A DNA stretch of 64,000 nt from Mycolicibacterium hodleri (GCF_006439015.1 NZ_RCZG01000010.1:1-64000); one strand, 5' to 3'. Positions 25,990 through 35,072 are shown, counted from the stretch's first letter. The notes: generated from the sequence alone by a model not told the origin. Translations and numbers: made by a program.

Positions 25990-28497
25990 ATGACCGCGAC
26001 CAACCCACCATTCTCGCCGGCGCGTTCCGCGGGCACGTCCGACGCGGGACTTGACTTGACGTCGACGCCGTTGGCCGACGTCGAGAAGCAGCTTGGCTAT
26101 TCGTCGGACGGACTCAGCGCAGCCGAAGCGGCGAAGCGATTGGCGCAGTACGGGCCCAACGAGATCGCCGAGCACCAGACCAACCCGCTACTGAAGTTTC
26201 TCGGCTACTTCTGGGGGCCGATCCCGTGGATGATCGAGATCGCGGTGATCCTGTCGGGCGCAGTGGGGCATTGGCCGGACTTCTTCATCATCCTGCTGCT
26301 CCTGGTGGCCAACGGTGTCGTCGGTTATACCGAGGAACGCCAGGCGGGCAACGCGATTGAGGCACTCAAGGCCAAGCTGGCGATCAGTGCGCGCGTCATC
26401 CGCGACGGGGCCTGGATCAACGCGCCGGCGCGAGAGTTGGTGCCCGGCGACGTCATTCGGCTGCGGCTTGGTGACATCGTCCCCGCCGACGCGCGACTGC
26501 TCGACGGTGATGAGATCGAAGTCGACCAGTCGGCGCTGACCGGGGAGTCGCTGCCAGCCACCTGCACGACCGGAGACGCGGTGTTCTCCGGATCGATCCT
26601 CCGACAGGGCGAGATCGGTGCCCTGGTGTACGGCACCGGATCTGATACCTACTTCGGCAAGACCGCGGAACTAGTCCAAGAAGCGCACACCGTCAGCCAT
26701 TTTCAGCGCGCCGTTCTCAAGATCGGCAACTATCTGATCATCCTTGCCGTCGCACTGGTGACGCTGATCGTCGTCGTCGCCGTCCTGCGCGGTGACCGGA
26801 TCCTGACCACCCTGCAGTTCGCCTTGGTGCTGACCGTCGCGGCGATCCCGGTGGCGATGCCGACCGTCTTGTCGGTGACGATGGCGGTCGGGGCTCGACT
26901 GCTCGCCAAGAAGCAGGCGATCGTGAGCCGGCTGGTGGCCATCGAGGAGCTCGCAGGCGTGGACGTGCTGTGCGCGGACAAGACCGGCACCCTGACGCAG
27001 AACTCCCTGACGTTGGGCACCCCGTTCGCCGTTGACGGTGTCACCCCCGCGGACGTCATCCTCAGCGGCGCGCTGTCCTCCCGTGCTGACAACGACGACC
27101 CCATCGACCGGGCGGTGCTGGGCGGACTCGACGACGCCACCGATCTGAAGCCCTATACGGTGACGCATTTCAAGCCCTTCGACCCGGTGCACAAGCGCAC
27201 CGAGGCCGCCGTCACGACCGCCGACGGGACGACGTTCCGGGTGACCAAGGGGGCACCGCAGGTCATCGTGGCGCTGGCCGCCAACTCCGCAAAGAACTCC
27301 TCGGTCGTCGATGAAGCCGTCAACGACTTCGCTTCGCGCGGCTTCCGGTCGTTGGGCGTGGCCCGCGCCGACGGAGACGGCGACTGGCACTTCACTGGCG
27401 TCCTGCCGTTGTTCGACCCGCCGCGCGAAGACGCAGCGGCCACCATCTCGACCGCTGCTGCGATGGGGGTCAAGCTCAAGATGGTCACCGGTGACGCGAT
27501 GGCCATCGCCAAGGAAACCGCCGCAAAGATCGGTGTGGGCACCAACATTCTCGATGCCGCAGCCTTGGGCGACAAGGACAAGAGCGAATCGGCGGCGGTG
27601 GCCGAATCCATCGAGACCGCAGACGGTTTCGCCCAGGTGTTTCCCGAGCACAAGTACCACATCATCGACGTACTGCAGCAGCGCGGCCACATCGTGGGGA
27701 TGACCGGTGACGGCGTCAACGATGCGCCCGCGCTGAAGAAGGCGGACTGCGGCATCGCCGTATCCGGCGCCACGGACGCGGCTCGGGCCGCCGCCGACAT
27801 CGTGCTGCTGACCCCGGGACTGTCAGTGATCATTGACGCGATCAAGGAGAGCCGCAAGATCTTTCAGCGGATGAACAGCTATGCCATCTACCGCATCACC
27901 GAGACGCTTCGGGTGCTGCTGTTCATGACCGCCGCCATTTTGGTGTTCAACTTCTACCCGCTGACCGCGATCATGATCGTGATGCTCGCGCTGCTCAACG
28001 ACGGCGCCATCCTGTCCATCGCCTACGACAAGGTGCGCTACCGCGACGAGCCCGAAGCCTGGAACATGCGTCTGGTGCTGGGGATCTCCACCGTCTTGGG
28101 TGTCGTCGGGCCGATCGCCGCGTTCGGCCTGTTCTATCTCGGTGACCGCGTATTCGACCTAGGTCACCCGCGCGTGCAGACGCTGATGTACCTCATGCTG
28201 TCCGTCGCCGGCCATCTCACCATCTTCCTGACCCGCACCCGCGGCCCTTTCTGGTCCATCCGCCCGGCCCGCATCCTGCTGCTCGCGGTGTGTGGCACGC
28301 AGGCCATCGCCACGCTCATCGCCGTCTACGGGCTATTCATGGCGCCGCTTGGGTGGAAATTGGCAGCCGCCGTATGGGGATACGCCCTGGTGTGGTTCCT
28401 TCTCAGCGACCGCGTCAAGCTCCTCGCCTACCGCATCCTGGACCCGGCGAAGAAGAATTCGGAAAAAGCGCCCGATCTGGTTCTCACCTCGACCTGA
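25990..28497 (+). CDS. plasma-membrane H+-ATPase type P-type ATPase (P3A, PMA1-like)
   Basis: 835-aa transporter. ATG 25990 has GCAGG upstream; ATG 25975 is an equal alternative. The N-terminal cation-ATPase domain reads STPLADVEKQLGYSSDGLSA. Visible are the TGES motif, the phosphorylation motif CADKTGTLTQNS (Asp at about residue 330), MVTGDAMAIAKETA and GDGVNDAPALKKADCGIAV, then the C-terminal helix bundle. The P3A subfamily exports protons using ATP. No C-terminal autoinhibitory tail is evident. Together with the arginine deiminase set downstream, this suggests acid defence or maintenance of membrane potential when respiration is limited. Confidence 0.93.
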   Translation: MTATNPPFSPARSAGTSDAGLDLTSTPLADVEKQLGYSSDGLSAAEAAKRLAQYGPNEIAEHQTNPLLKFLGYFWGPIPWMIEIAVILSGAVGHWPDFFIILLLLVANGVVGYTEERQAGNAIEALKAKLAISARVIRDGAWINAPARELVPGDVIRLRLGDIVPADARLLDGDEIEVDQSALTGESLPATCTTGDAVFSGSILRQGEIGALVYGTGSDTYFGKTAELVQEAHTVSHFQRAVLKIGNYLIILAVALVTLIVVVAVLRGDRILTTLQFALVLTVAAIPVAMPTVLSVTMAVGARLLAKKQAIVSRLVAIEELAGVDVLCADKTGTLTQNSLTLGTPFAVDGVTPADVILSGALSSRADNDDPIDRAVLGGLDDATDLKPYTVTHFKPFDPVHKRTEAAVTTADGTTFRVTKGAPQVIVALAANSAKNSSVVDEAVNDFASRGFRSLGVARADGDGDWHFTGVLPLFDPPREDAAATISTAAAMGVKLKMVTGDAMAIAKETAAKIGVGTNILDAAALGDKDKSESAAVAESIETADGFAQVFPEHKYHIIDVLQQRGHIVGMTGDGVNDAPALKKADCGIAVSGATDAARAAADIVLLTPGLSVIIDAIKESRKIFQRMNSYAIYRITETLRVLLFMTAAILVFNFYPLTAIMIVMLALLNDGAILSIAYDKVRYRDEPEAWNMRLVLGISTVLGVVGPIAAFGLFYLGDRVFDLGHPRVQTLMYLMLSVAGHLTIFLTRTRGPFWSIRPARILLLAVCGTQAIATLIAVYGLFMAPLGWKLAAAVWGYALVWFLLSDRVKLLAYRILDPAKKNSEKAPDLVLTST

Positions 28498-28533
28498 TAT
28501 GAGTGAATTGGCAACGCTAGAAGGGACATATCC

Positions 28534-28863
28534 ATGAATGCTCACGTGAGCAGTCACCACCGCAAGACCATCGACGACATATTCGATCACCCCGCCGGCG
28601 GAAACATCGAGTGGCGCAAGGTCTTGTCCCTGCTCTCCGAACTCGGAACCGTCACCGAGGAACACAACGGCAAGTTCACCGTGGCCCTTGGACCCGAAAC
28701 AGAGGTCTTCGAGGCTCCGCGCAACAAGGACATCGACCAACAGATGACCGTCGACCTGCGCCGGATGCTAACCCAGGCCGGGTTCGCACCCAGCGGCGAA
28801 GCACCGGTCACCGACGAGCGACAACGCGACCACGGCGACGGACAGTGGGGAGCGCCCAGGTAG
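28534..28863 (+). CDS. hypothetical 109-aa protein between ATPase and OTCase
   Basis: ATG 28534 follows AGAAGGGACA. The core (IEWRKVLSLLSELGTVTEEH, then KFTVALGPETEVFEAPR, VDLRRMLTQAGFAP) has the helix-strand-strand-helix look of HicA/YcfA-like double-stranded-RNA-binding folds, but I cannot confirm the catalytic His and no antitoxin gene is adjacent. It is probably in the ATPase-arc transcript: 36 nt after the ATPase stop and 46 nt before OTCase. Confidence 0.65.
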   Translation: MNAHVSSHHRKTIDDIFDHPAGGNIEWRKVLSLLSELGTVTEEHNGKFTVALGPETEVFEAPRNKDIDQQMTVDLRRMLTQAGFAPSGEAPVTDERQRDHGDGQWGAPR

Positions 28864-28909
28864 ACAGCGCCACAGAGTTCCCACCCCCATCGATCCGAAG
28901 GCATTCACC

Positions 28910-29920
28910 ATGACAACTGTTACGTCCCAACGACACCCGGGTTCCTTGCTCAAGGAACTGGATCTGACCAAGGATCAGTTCCTCGGCCTGCTGGCGACCG
29001 CCGCCAAGCTCAAACGCGGCAAAAACGGGGGCTCGGAGACCGCGCAGCTGACGGGCAAGAACTTCGCACTGATCTTCGAGAAGGCATCCACTCGAACGCT
29101 GTGCGCGTTCGAGGTGGCCGCCCACGATCAAGGGGCTCACATCACGTACCTCGGGCCCACCGGATCCCACATCGGCGAGGCGGAGACCGTCGCCGACACC
29201 GCACGGGTGCTGGGCCGGATGTTCGACGGTATCGAGTTCCGCGGGTTCGACCAAGCCTCCGTCGAGGAACTCGCCGACTACGCCGGGGTGCCGGTGTGGA
29301 ACGGGCTGACCAACGAGTGGCATCCCACCCAGATGCTCGCCGACATCCTCACCATGACCGAACATCACGACGGACCGGTGGAGGAGATCGCGTACTGCTT
29401 CCTTGGCGACGGCCGCAACAATGTCGCCCGCTCGTTGCTCGTCACCGGCGCGCTGCTGGGCATGGACGTCCGAATCGCGGCACCGCGCGAGCTGTGGCCC
29501 CCCACGGATGTCGTAGACGCCGCCCGCGCCTTGGCCGCCGTCAGCGGCGCGAAGGTTCTCGTCACCGACGATGTCGAACGCGGAGTCAGCGGAGCGCATT
29601 TCGTCTACACGGACGTATGGGTGAGCATGGGCGAATCAGATGAGAAGTGGGCGACGCGGGTGCCGCAGCTGCTCCCCTACCGGGTCACCGAGCAGGTGAT
29701 GAGCGCGACCGGCCGACCCGACGCGAAGTTCATGCACTGCCTACCGTCTGTACACAACGCCGACACCGATCTCGGCCGTCGCGTACGGGACCAGTTCGCG
29801 CTCGACGGCGCCGAAGTCACCGACGCGGTCTTCGAGTCCTCCGCTTCAATCGTGTTCGACCAGGCCGAGAATCGGCTCCACACCATCAAGGCCGTGATGA
29901 CGCAGGCGTTCGATGCTTGA
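28910..29920 (+). CDS. arcB: ornithine carbamoyltransferase, catabolic
   Basis: 336-aa enzyme: citrulline plus phosphate to ornithine plus carbamoyl phosphate in the arginine deiminase pathway. Carbamoyl-phosphate-site residues appear in FEKASTRTLCAFEVAA, where the usual STRTR is STRTL. Other motifs are LGPTGSHIGEAETVADTARV, HPTQMLADILTM, CFLGDGRNNVARS and MHCLPSVHNADT (ornithine site Cys). Length and neighbours (carbamate kinase 3 nt downstream) favour the catabolic ArcB role over biosynthetic ArgF. The Arg-to-Leu change comes from a CTG codon and should be checked. Confidence 0.9.
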   Translation: MTTVTSQRHPGSLLKELDLTKDQFLGLLATAAKLKRGKNGGSETAQLTGKNFALIFEKASTRTLCAFEVAAHDQGAHITYLGPTGSHIGEAETVADTARVLGRMFDGIEFRGFDQASVEELADYAGVPVWNGLTNEWHPTQMLADILTMTEHHDGPVEEIAYCFLGDGRNNVARSLLVTGALLGMDVRIAAPRELWPPTDVVDAARALAAVSGAKVLVTDDVERGVSGAHFVYTDVWVSMGESDEKWATRVPQLLPYRVTEQVMSATGRPDAKFMHCLPSVHNADTDLGRRVRDQFALDGAEVTDAVFESSASIVFDQAENRLHTIKAVMTQAFDA

Positions 29921-29923
29921 GCC

Positions 29924-30871
29924 ATGGTGTCCATGCGGATCGTGATCGCGCTCGGCGGCAACGCGCTGCTCGCGCGCGGGGACAAGCCCGATGCCACCAT
30001 TCAGCTCGCACACCTACGGACGGCGGCCGAGGCGATCGCGCCGTTGACGGTGGACCATGACGTGCTGATCTGCCACGGCAACGGCCCGCAGGTGGGTTTA
30101 CTGTCGCTGGAAAGCGAAACAGACCACACGCTGACCCGCCCCTACCCACTCGACGACCTGGTGGCTGAGACCCAGGGCATGATCGGCTATTGGCTGGCTC
30201 AGGCACTGCACAACGCCGGTGTGCGAAAACCAGTGCTGGGCTTGATCACCCAGACGTTGGTCGACGCAGCCGACCCCGCGTTCGCCGCTCCGACCAAGTT
30301 CGTCGGACCGGGCTATCCACGGGACCGAGCGGAGGAGCTGGCGGGCCAACATGGCTGGACCGTCGCCGTCGATGGTGATCGTTGGCGGCGCGTGGTGGCT
30401 TCGCCCGAACCCTTGCGCGTCATCGAGCAGGACTCCATCACCAGGCTCTTGGATGCCGGTTCGGTGGTCATCTGTGGCGGCGGTGGCGGAGCGGCGGTCA
30501 GCGAGGACGCCGTCGGCCAACTCACCGGTGTCGAAGCGGTTGTCGACAAGGACTACGTCGCGACACTTCTCGGCATCGCGGTCAAGGCTCAGCGACTGCT
30601 GGTGCTCACCGACGTCTCGGCGGTCATGGCGGACTACGGCACGCCAGCGGCGGCACCGCTCTCGACGCTGGGTGCAGATGAGCTGCACGACATGGCATTC
30701 CCCGCCGGTTCGATGGGCCCCAAGATCGAGGCCTGTCGCCGATTCGTCACAGCCACCGGGCAACCGGCCATCATCGGGGCGCTCTCGGATGCGCGGGCGC
30801 TGCTGGCGGGCACCGCAGGAACCACCATCACCCCGACGGCGCCCGCGTCGGTTACGCCGCGTCCCGGGTGA
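29924..30871 (+). CDS. arcC: carbamate kinase
   Basis: 315-aa enzyme forming ATP from carbamoyl phosphate and ADP, releasing NH3 and CO2. Motifs: IALGGNALLARGDKP, CHGNGPQVGLLSLESE, DDLVAETQGMIGYWL, VVICGGGGGAAVSEDA, VDKDYVATLLGIAV and SMGPKIEACRRFVTATGQ. ATG 29924 is 3 nt after the arcB stop. Oddly, the last residues (VTPRPG) and the stop lie in a DNA segment that is a second copy of the arcA 3' end (antisense), so the native arcC end has been replaced. Confidence 0.92.
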   Translation: MVSMRIVIALGGNALLARGDKPDATIQLAHLRTAAEAIAPLTVDHDVLICHGNGPQVGLLSLESETDHTLTRPYPLDDLVAETQGMIGYWLAQALHNAGVRKPVLGLITQTLVDAADPAFAAPTKFVGPGYPRDRAEELAGQHGWTVAVDGDRWRRVVASPEPLRVIEQDSITRLLDAGSVVICGGGGGAAVSEDAVGQLTGVEAVVDKDYVATLLGIAVKAQRLLVLTDVSAVMADYGTPAAAPLSTLGADELHDMAFPAGSMGPKIEACRRFVTATGQPAIIGALSDARALLAGTAGTTITPTAPASVTPRPG

Positions 30872-30905
30872 TCGGAGAGGCCATACGGCATCGGCCGCGG
30901 CCGGA
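30853..30905. repeat. decayed copy of arcA 3' end (left direct repeat)
   Basis: 30853-30876 is identical to 32046-32069 (24 nt), with further interrupted similarity for about 30 nt (both continue AGG.CATAC and reach a CGCGGCCG string). Read on the minus strand this copy encodes PITRDAA followed by a stop, the same last residues as intact ArcA. It also contains the arcC stop codon. It is in direct orientation with the copy at 32045. Confidence 0.75.
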
Positions 30906-30968
30906 CGGTGCGACACTGTCGGCGTGGGCCAGCCATCGAGTGTGAGCCGCCACAATCGTGTTCGAGCG

Positions 30969-32015
30969 ATGTGTCCGACTCTTCTTCGCTCTTGGCCCAC
31001 GCGGCTGGGGTTTTGGGCGGGGGTGAGCATCGTCGTGATGGGCGTGCATGCGGCTGCCAGCATCAGCCCGTTGATGGTCCCCGGCGCGTCGGCTGATCCC
31101 GAAGGTGTCTCGGTGGCGCTGTTCTTCGACTCCACCGAGACTGCCTATCGTGTGGCCGACCACCTCTACGCGACCGAGCCGACCTCATACCCCCAGCCAC
31201 CCACCCGGGTCTTCGTCACCAATGCCGACGACGCCCACGAACGTCTGCTGTCTGGGGCAAATCCCATCGTCGGAATGTCTCTGGACGATGTGATCTCGCT
31301 TGTCGACGGAGACGATCCCCGCGCCGAGGATCTGGTCGTCATTGCCGGTGTACACACCGGCTTCCTGCAACTCGTCACCGACCCCGAGATCGTCGAGACG
31401 TCGATGCTTCGATCGCACAAGGTCGCCGTCGACACGGATACCGGCTATGCAAGCGCGCTCTTTGCGATCCTGAAATCAGCTGGGCTGCAGCGTGATGCCG
31501 ACTACAGCGTGGTCTACGCGGGGGCTACGAACGCCCGGTACGAGAAGCTGCTCAACGGTGACTTTCAGGCCACGCTGCTCGGCGCTCCCTTTACCGATCT
31601 TGCCCTGATGAAGGGCTACCGCAGCCAGGGATCGATCCGGGAACAATTGGGCGCCTATCAAGGCGTCGTTCTGACCGCCAAGCGAAGTTGGCTGGCCGGG
31701 CATGCCGAAGAAGCCGACACCGCCGTGACCAGTCTCCTTCGCGCAGAGCATTGGGCGATGGATCCGGCCAACCGGGACGAGGTTCTCGACGTGGTTGCCC
31801 ACGCGGTGCCCGGCTTGGCGGATCGGGAAGACGTGAAAGCAGTCAGCGACACCTTGTTCGGCCCGACCTCGGAGTACCAGCCGGACGGCCACCTCTCGCC
31901 CGAAGGCATCGCCGTCGTCGTCGATCTGTACAACACGAGCCGCGGCAGAGCACGCACCGCCGCGTCAGTGACGGATCTGATCGACTACTCGTATCTTCCC
32001 CACGCCGGCCGCTGA
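30969..32015 (+). CDS. orphan ABC transporter solute-binding protein (NMT1/SsuA/THI5-like)
   Basis: 348-aa protein from ATG 30969 (GTG 30942 is an alternative). A hydrophobic export signal (LGFWAGVSIVVMGVHAAASI) is followed by a type-2 periplasmic-binding fold: VSVALFFDSTETAYRVADHL, IVGMSLDDVISLVDGDDP, VIAGVHTGFLQLV, KVAVDTDTGYASALFAILKS, VVYAGATNARYEKLLNGDFQ. The C-terminal TDLIDYSYLPHAGR is typical of NitT/TauT-type binding proteins. No permease or ATPase gene is nearby. It sits exactly between the two arcA-tail repeats, as if inserted between arcC and arcA. Ligand unknown. Confidence 0.8.
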   Translation: MCPTLLRSWPTRLGFWAGVSIVVMGVHAAASISPLMVPGASADPEGVSVALFFDSTETAYRVADHLYATEPTSYPQPPTRVFVTNADDAHERLLSGANPIVGMSLDDVISLVDGDDPRAEDLVVIAGVHTGFLQLVTDPEIVETSMLRSHKVAVDTDTGYASALFAILKSAGLQRDADYSVVYAGATNARYEKLLNGDFQATLLGAPFTDLALMKGYRSQGSIREQLGAYQGVVLTAKRSWLAGHAEEADTAVTSLLRAEHWAMDPANRDEVLDVVAHAVPGLADREDVKAVSDTLFGPTSEYQPDGHLSPEGIAVVVDLYNTSRGRARTAASVTDLIDYSYLPHAGR

Positions 32016-32044
32016 TCCTGCGGCACGTGTGGGGTCAGCCATCG

Positions 32045-32100
32045 CTACGCCGCGTCCCGGGTGATCGGACAGGTCATACAGCGTGGCCCGCCGCGACCGC
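32045..32100. repeat. arcA 3' end (right direct repeat)
   Basis: The functional 3' end of arcA, of which a second partial copy lies at 30853-30905 in the same orientation. The two copies bracket the orphan solute-binding gene. Confidence 0.75.
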
Positions 32101-33265
32101 GGCCGAGTTCACTGCCCGCGATCGTCACCACCTCGATACCGTGCTTGCGCAGCATGGTGTTGGTGGCGACGTTGCGTTCATAGCCCATCACCACCCCTGG
32201 GCTGACGGCCAGATAGTTGGTGCCGTCGTCCCACTGCTCGCGTTCGGCGGCCCGGATGTCTTCATCGGTGGTCAGCACCGCGATCTCGTCGACGTTCAGG
32301 ATCTCGGCGAGCGTGTCCCACAGGCTGTGGTTGCGGGTGACGGTGAGGCGGTCCGGCTCGTCGGCGGCGGTGATCGTCCAGCTCCGCAGATGGCGGTCGA
32401 AATACGGGTAGAGCACGAAGGTGTCGGTGTCGACCATCGACATGACGGTGTCCAGATGCATGAAGGCGTGGCTGTGCGGTAGTTCGATGGCCACCACCGT
32501 GGTCGCCTGCCCAGCAGCGAACAACGCATGAGCGACGGTTTCAATCGCCATCGGTGTGGTGCGCTCACCCATGCCAATCAGGACCGCACCCTGACCGATC
32601 ACGTGGACGTCCCCGCCTTCGATGGTGGCCGGCTGATAACTACGGTCCTCGTCGCCGTAGTACGTCACGAAGTCGGCGTCGGCGAACAGCGGATGGAAGC
32701 CGTAAATTGCACGCGTGTGCAGCGATTCGCGTTGCCGAGCAGGCTTGGCCATCGGATTGATCGTTACCCCGCCGTAGATCCAGCAGGAATTGTCCCGCTG
32801 AAACAGGTGGTTCGGCAGCGGCGGCAGCACAAAGTCATCCGCCTTCAGCATGTCCCAGGTCAGACTTTGCGGGCGCTGCGGATGAAGGTCGGCCTTCAGC
32901 ACCCCACCGACCAGGAACTCCGCCAAGGCGCGTCCGTCGAGATCGGCAAAGAGTCGGCGCACCGGCCCCGCCAGCGACGGCCCCAGAATCTCCGGAGTGC
33001 ACAGCCGATCCAGAACGAAATCTCGACCCGGACCCAATTCCATTGTCTGGGAGAGCAGTTCGCCGAAGTAATGGACCTCGACGCCATTGTCGCGCAGAGC
33101 CTGAGCGAATGCATCGTGTTCTTCCTTGGCTTTCGAGGCCCACACGATGTCGTCGAACAGCAACGCTTCGATGTTGTTTGGCGTCAGCCTGGACAATTCG
33201 AGGCCCGGGCGGTGGATGATGGCCCGGCGGAGCTGGCCGGTTTCGGATTCAACGGAGAGCTTCAC
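32045..33265 (-). CDS. arcA: arginine deiminase
   Basis: 406-aa enzyme: L-arginine to citrulline and NH3. Motifs: MKLSVESETGQLRRAIIHRP, LYPYFDRHL, QRDNSCWIYGGVTINPM, GGDVHVIGQGAVLIGMGERT (catalytic Asp), FMHLDTVMSMVDTDTF (catalytic His), and the nucleophile in PRCMTCPITRDAA (first Cys about residue 396). It is convergent with arcBC rather than in one operon, and separated from arcC by the solute-binding gene. The region upstream of 33265 (about 660 nt) holds its promoter. Confidence 0.95.
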   Translation of the reverse strand: MKLSVESETGQLRRAIIHRPGLELSRLTPNNIEALLFDDIVWASKAKEEHDAFAQALRDNGVEVHYFGELLSQTMELGPGRDFVLDRLCTPEILGPSLAGPVRRLFADLDGRALAEFLVGGVLKADLHPQRPQSLTWDMLKADDFVLPPLPNHLFQRDNSCWIYGGVTINPMAKPARQRESLHTRAIYGFHPLFADADFVTYYGDEDRSYQPATIEGGDVHVIGQGAVLIGMGERTTPMAIETVAHALFAAGQATTVVAIELPHSHAFMHLDTVMSMVDTDTFVLYPYFDRHLRSWTITAADEPDRLTVTRNHSLWDTLAEILNVDEIAVLTTDEDIRAAEREQWDDGTNYLAVSPGVVMGYERNVATNTMLRKHGIEVVTIAGSELGRGRGGPRCMTCPITRDAA

Positions 33266-33929
33266 AGATCTTCCCTTTCATTGAGATGACCGTTGATCGG
33301 GAAGTACCGTCGTCACGGTGACGAACTTTCCCGCCCAGCTGTTCTGGGAGCATCGCCGCAAGGGCGTCCACGAACGGAAACGTGAGAGGTGGCGAGCAGC
33401 CATCGAAGTGGGTGTTCCGACCCGTAAGAGGTCACCTGTTCCGCCCGAGCCGCGAAGCAGAGAGCTCCTCGATATCGGCAGCGGACAGCCGACTTCGTCC
33501 CAGGCCGGCTGAGAATCCCAGCCGCCCCTGGAGTGTACTCCCGGCCACCGCCGCCGGCGGCGGGGCCGGCGATCGTCGACTACGTGCTCTAGTGACCGCC
33601 TGCCCACAGGGCACGCGAAATGATGTCCCGTGATTGGCCTTTCGCCGGCTGTGAGTGGTGCAGCCGAGGCCAGCGAGCGGTCCGGCATGGCGCCCCCTTC
33701 GCGTCTGGCGACACTGATCGCAGCGCCCGATACTGGCTCCGACCGGCCATCCACACCTGCCAGGTTCACTGGCGCTTCGGCGACTGCAAGCGCCGGTAGG
33801 GCATGTTGCGTCGCCACCCCGAGAGTCTCGTCGAAGGGTGTTCGTGCCATGCGCATGAAATAGCGAACTGACTGTCATCCGACCTGGAGCACAGGTCGGG
33901 TGCGGCCTACCCGCGGTCTGAGCGTGACG
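33266..33929. other. intergenic region upstream of arcA
   Basis: About 660 nt between arcA and the lipoprotein gene. Minus-strand and plus-strand frames exist across it but none shows a recognisable domain, ribosome site or family start. The arcA promoter must lie near 33270-33350; no hexamers can be assigned with confidence. Confidence 0.4.
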
Positions 33930-34385
33930 TCACCGCACCAGCGATTGGATATGCGCCCAATACCGAGCTTGCTCGGCCTTGGATATGGGCGGAGCGAACG
34001 CGACGACGATGGTCCCCACCTGGTAGAGACCCTGATCCCCGGCATATGTCTGAGCCTTTGCCGTACTGAGAAAGGACTTGGCCCGCAGGGTGTCGGTGAC
34101 GATCGACTGGTCGCACCCGGCGGCGGGACACTCCTGCGCCGTGGTGTCGACGGGGTTCGGCGCGGCGAAACCCGTGTCATTGAGCGCATTTACGAGGCCC
34201 CGCGCTGTCAGGGCACCCAGTTCCCCACCACGGGTGGCCGTGCCGGCACTAGCCGAGGTGGCGGCAACCTGCGACGAAGCGGGGGCCGGATAGCCAGGCG
34301 ACCGGCTCGCACAGGAACTGACGAGGCATCCGGTCGCGAGGCATGCGGCAAAGATTCTGAGGAACATCCCGACTAACAATGCCAT
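33930..34385 (-). CDS. putative lipoprotein
   Basis: 151-aa protein with a type II signal: MFLRIFAACLATGCLVSSC, lipobox LVSS-C at about residues 21-25 from ATG 34385 (ATG 34367 also possible). The mature part is Ser/Ala-rich at first, then has two Cys in AQECPAAGCDQSIVTDTLRA and a conserved-looking YQVGTIVVAFAPPISKAEQA. It resembles mycobacterial surface lipoproteins of unknown role. Its ATG directly follows the stop of the haloacid dehalogenase gene, so they form one transcript. Confidence 0.65.
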   Translation of the reverse strand: MALLVGMFLRIFAACLATGCLVSSCASRSPGYPAPASSQVAATSASAGTATRGGELGALTARGLVNALNDTGFAAPNPVDTTAQECPAAGCDQSIVTDTLRAKSFLSTAKAQTYAGDQGLYQVGTIVVAFAPPISKAEQARYWAHIQSLVR

Positions 34386-35072
34386 TCACTGCCGTCCATC
34401 GACGCTCGGCGCCAGCAGGGCATCGGCCACCGCGGTGAGATCGGTACCAATCACTGCCGGTTGAGGCCCGAGTGGACTCGGAACCACACCACTCCTGGCG
34501 ACGAACGCGGATCGCGCTCCGATCGCCATCGCACCGGAGACGTCCCAGGGATGGGCGGCGATCAGACAAAGATCGCCGACGTCGACGCCACAGCGCTCCG
34601 CAACCATCCGATACGGCGCGGGCGCCGGTTTGAGAGCGCGAACCTCGTCCGCCGAGAAGATCTCCTCGAACCGCTCCGCGAGGCCGGCGTTGACCAGCTG
34701 AGCACGCGCGACGTCGAGCACCGAGTTGGTCAAGGCGGTCAGCCGCAGACCCTCATTCTGGAGCCGAGCCAGCGCCCGCGGAACCTCGGGATGCGGGGGT
34801 AGTCGCCTCATCGCGTCGACGACTGTTTCGACCGCACTTGCGGAGACGTCCTTGCCGGCCCGCTGGGCGGTCATGCGCAGTGCGGCCCGTTGCGCGGTGG
34901 AAAAGTCGACGTACTGCCCAGTCAGTCCGCCAACGAACGACAGTTGCAGCATGGTGGCGAACCACTGAGGGCGCAGTGCCGCGTCGTCGAACAGATCGAT
35001 GAACAACGGGTCCAGCGCACCAAGATCGAGCAATGTCTCGTTGACGTCGAATACCAGTACGGCTGACACCAC
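34386..35072 (-). CDS. haloacid dehalogenase type II (L-2-haloacid dehalogenase-like)
   Basis: 228-aa HAD enzyme. Nucleophile Asp in VFDVNETLLDLGAL; LTALTNSVLDVARAQLVNAG; EVRALKPAPAPYRMVAERC (Lys motif); and LIAAHPWDVSGAMAIGARSA, the signature of L-2-haloacid dehalogenases (hydrolysis of 2-haloacids to D-2-hydroxyacids). Substrate specificity is not provable from sequence. It is followed directly by a lipoprotein gene. Confidence 0.85.
   Translation of the reverse strand: MVSAVLVFDVNETLLDLGALDPLFIDLFDDAALRPQWFATMLQLSFVGGLTGQYVDFSTAQRAALRMTAQRAGKDVSASAVETVVDAMRRLPPHPEVPRALARLQNEGLRLTALTNSVLDVARAQLVNAGLAERFEEIFSADEVRALKPAPAPYRMVAERCGVDVGDLCLIAAHPWDVSGAMAIGARSAFVARSGVVPSPLGPQPAVIGTDLTAVADALLAPSVDGRQ

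Noticed and set aside
28534..28863. HicA-type toxin
   Set aside because: The fold pattern is suggestive but no HicB antitoxin gene is adjacent and the catalytic His is not clear.
33278..33856. Minus-strand frame of 192 aa upstream of arcA
   Set aside because: No recognisable motif, poor start context, Arg-rich second half; treated as intergenic.
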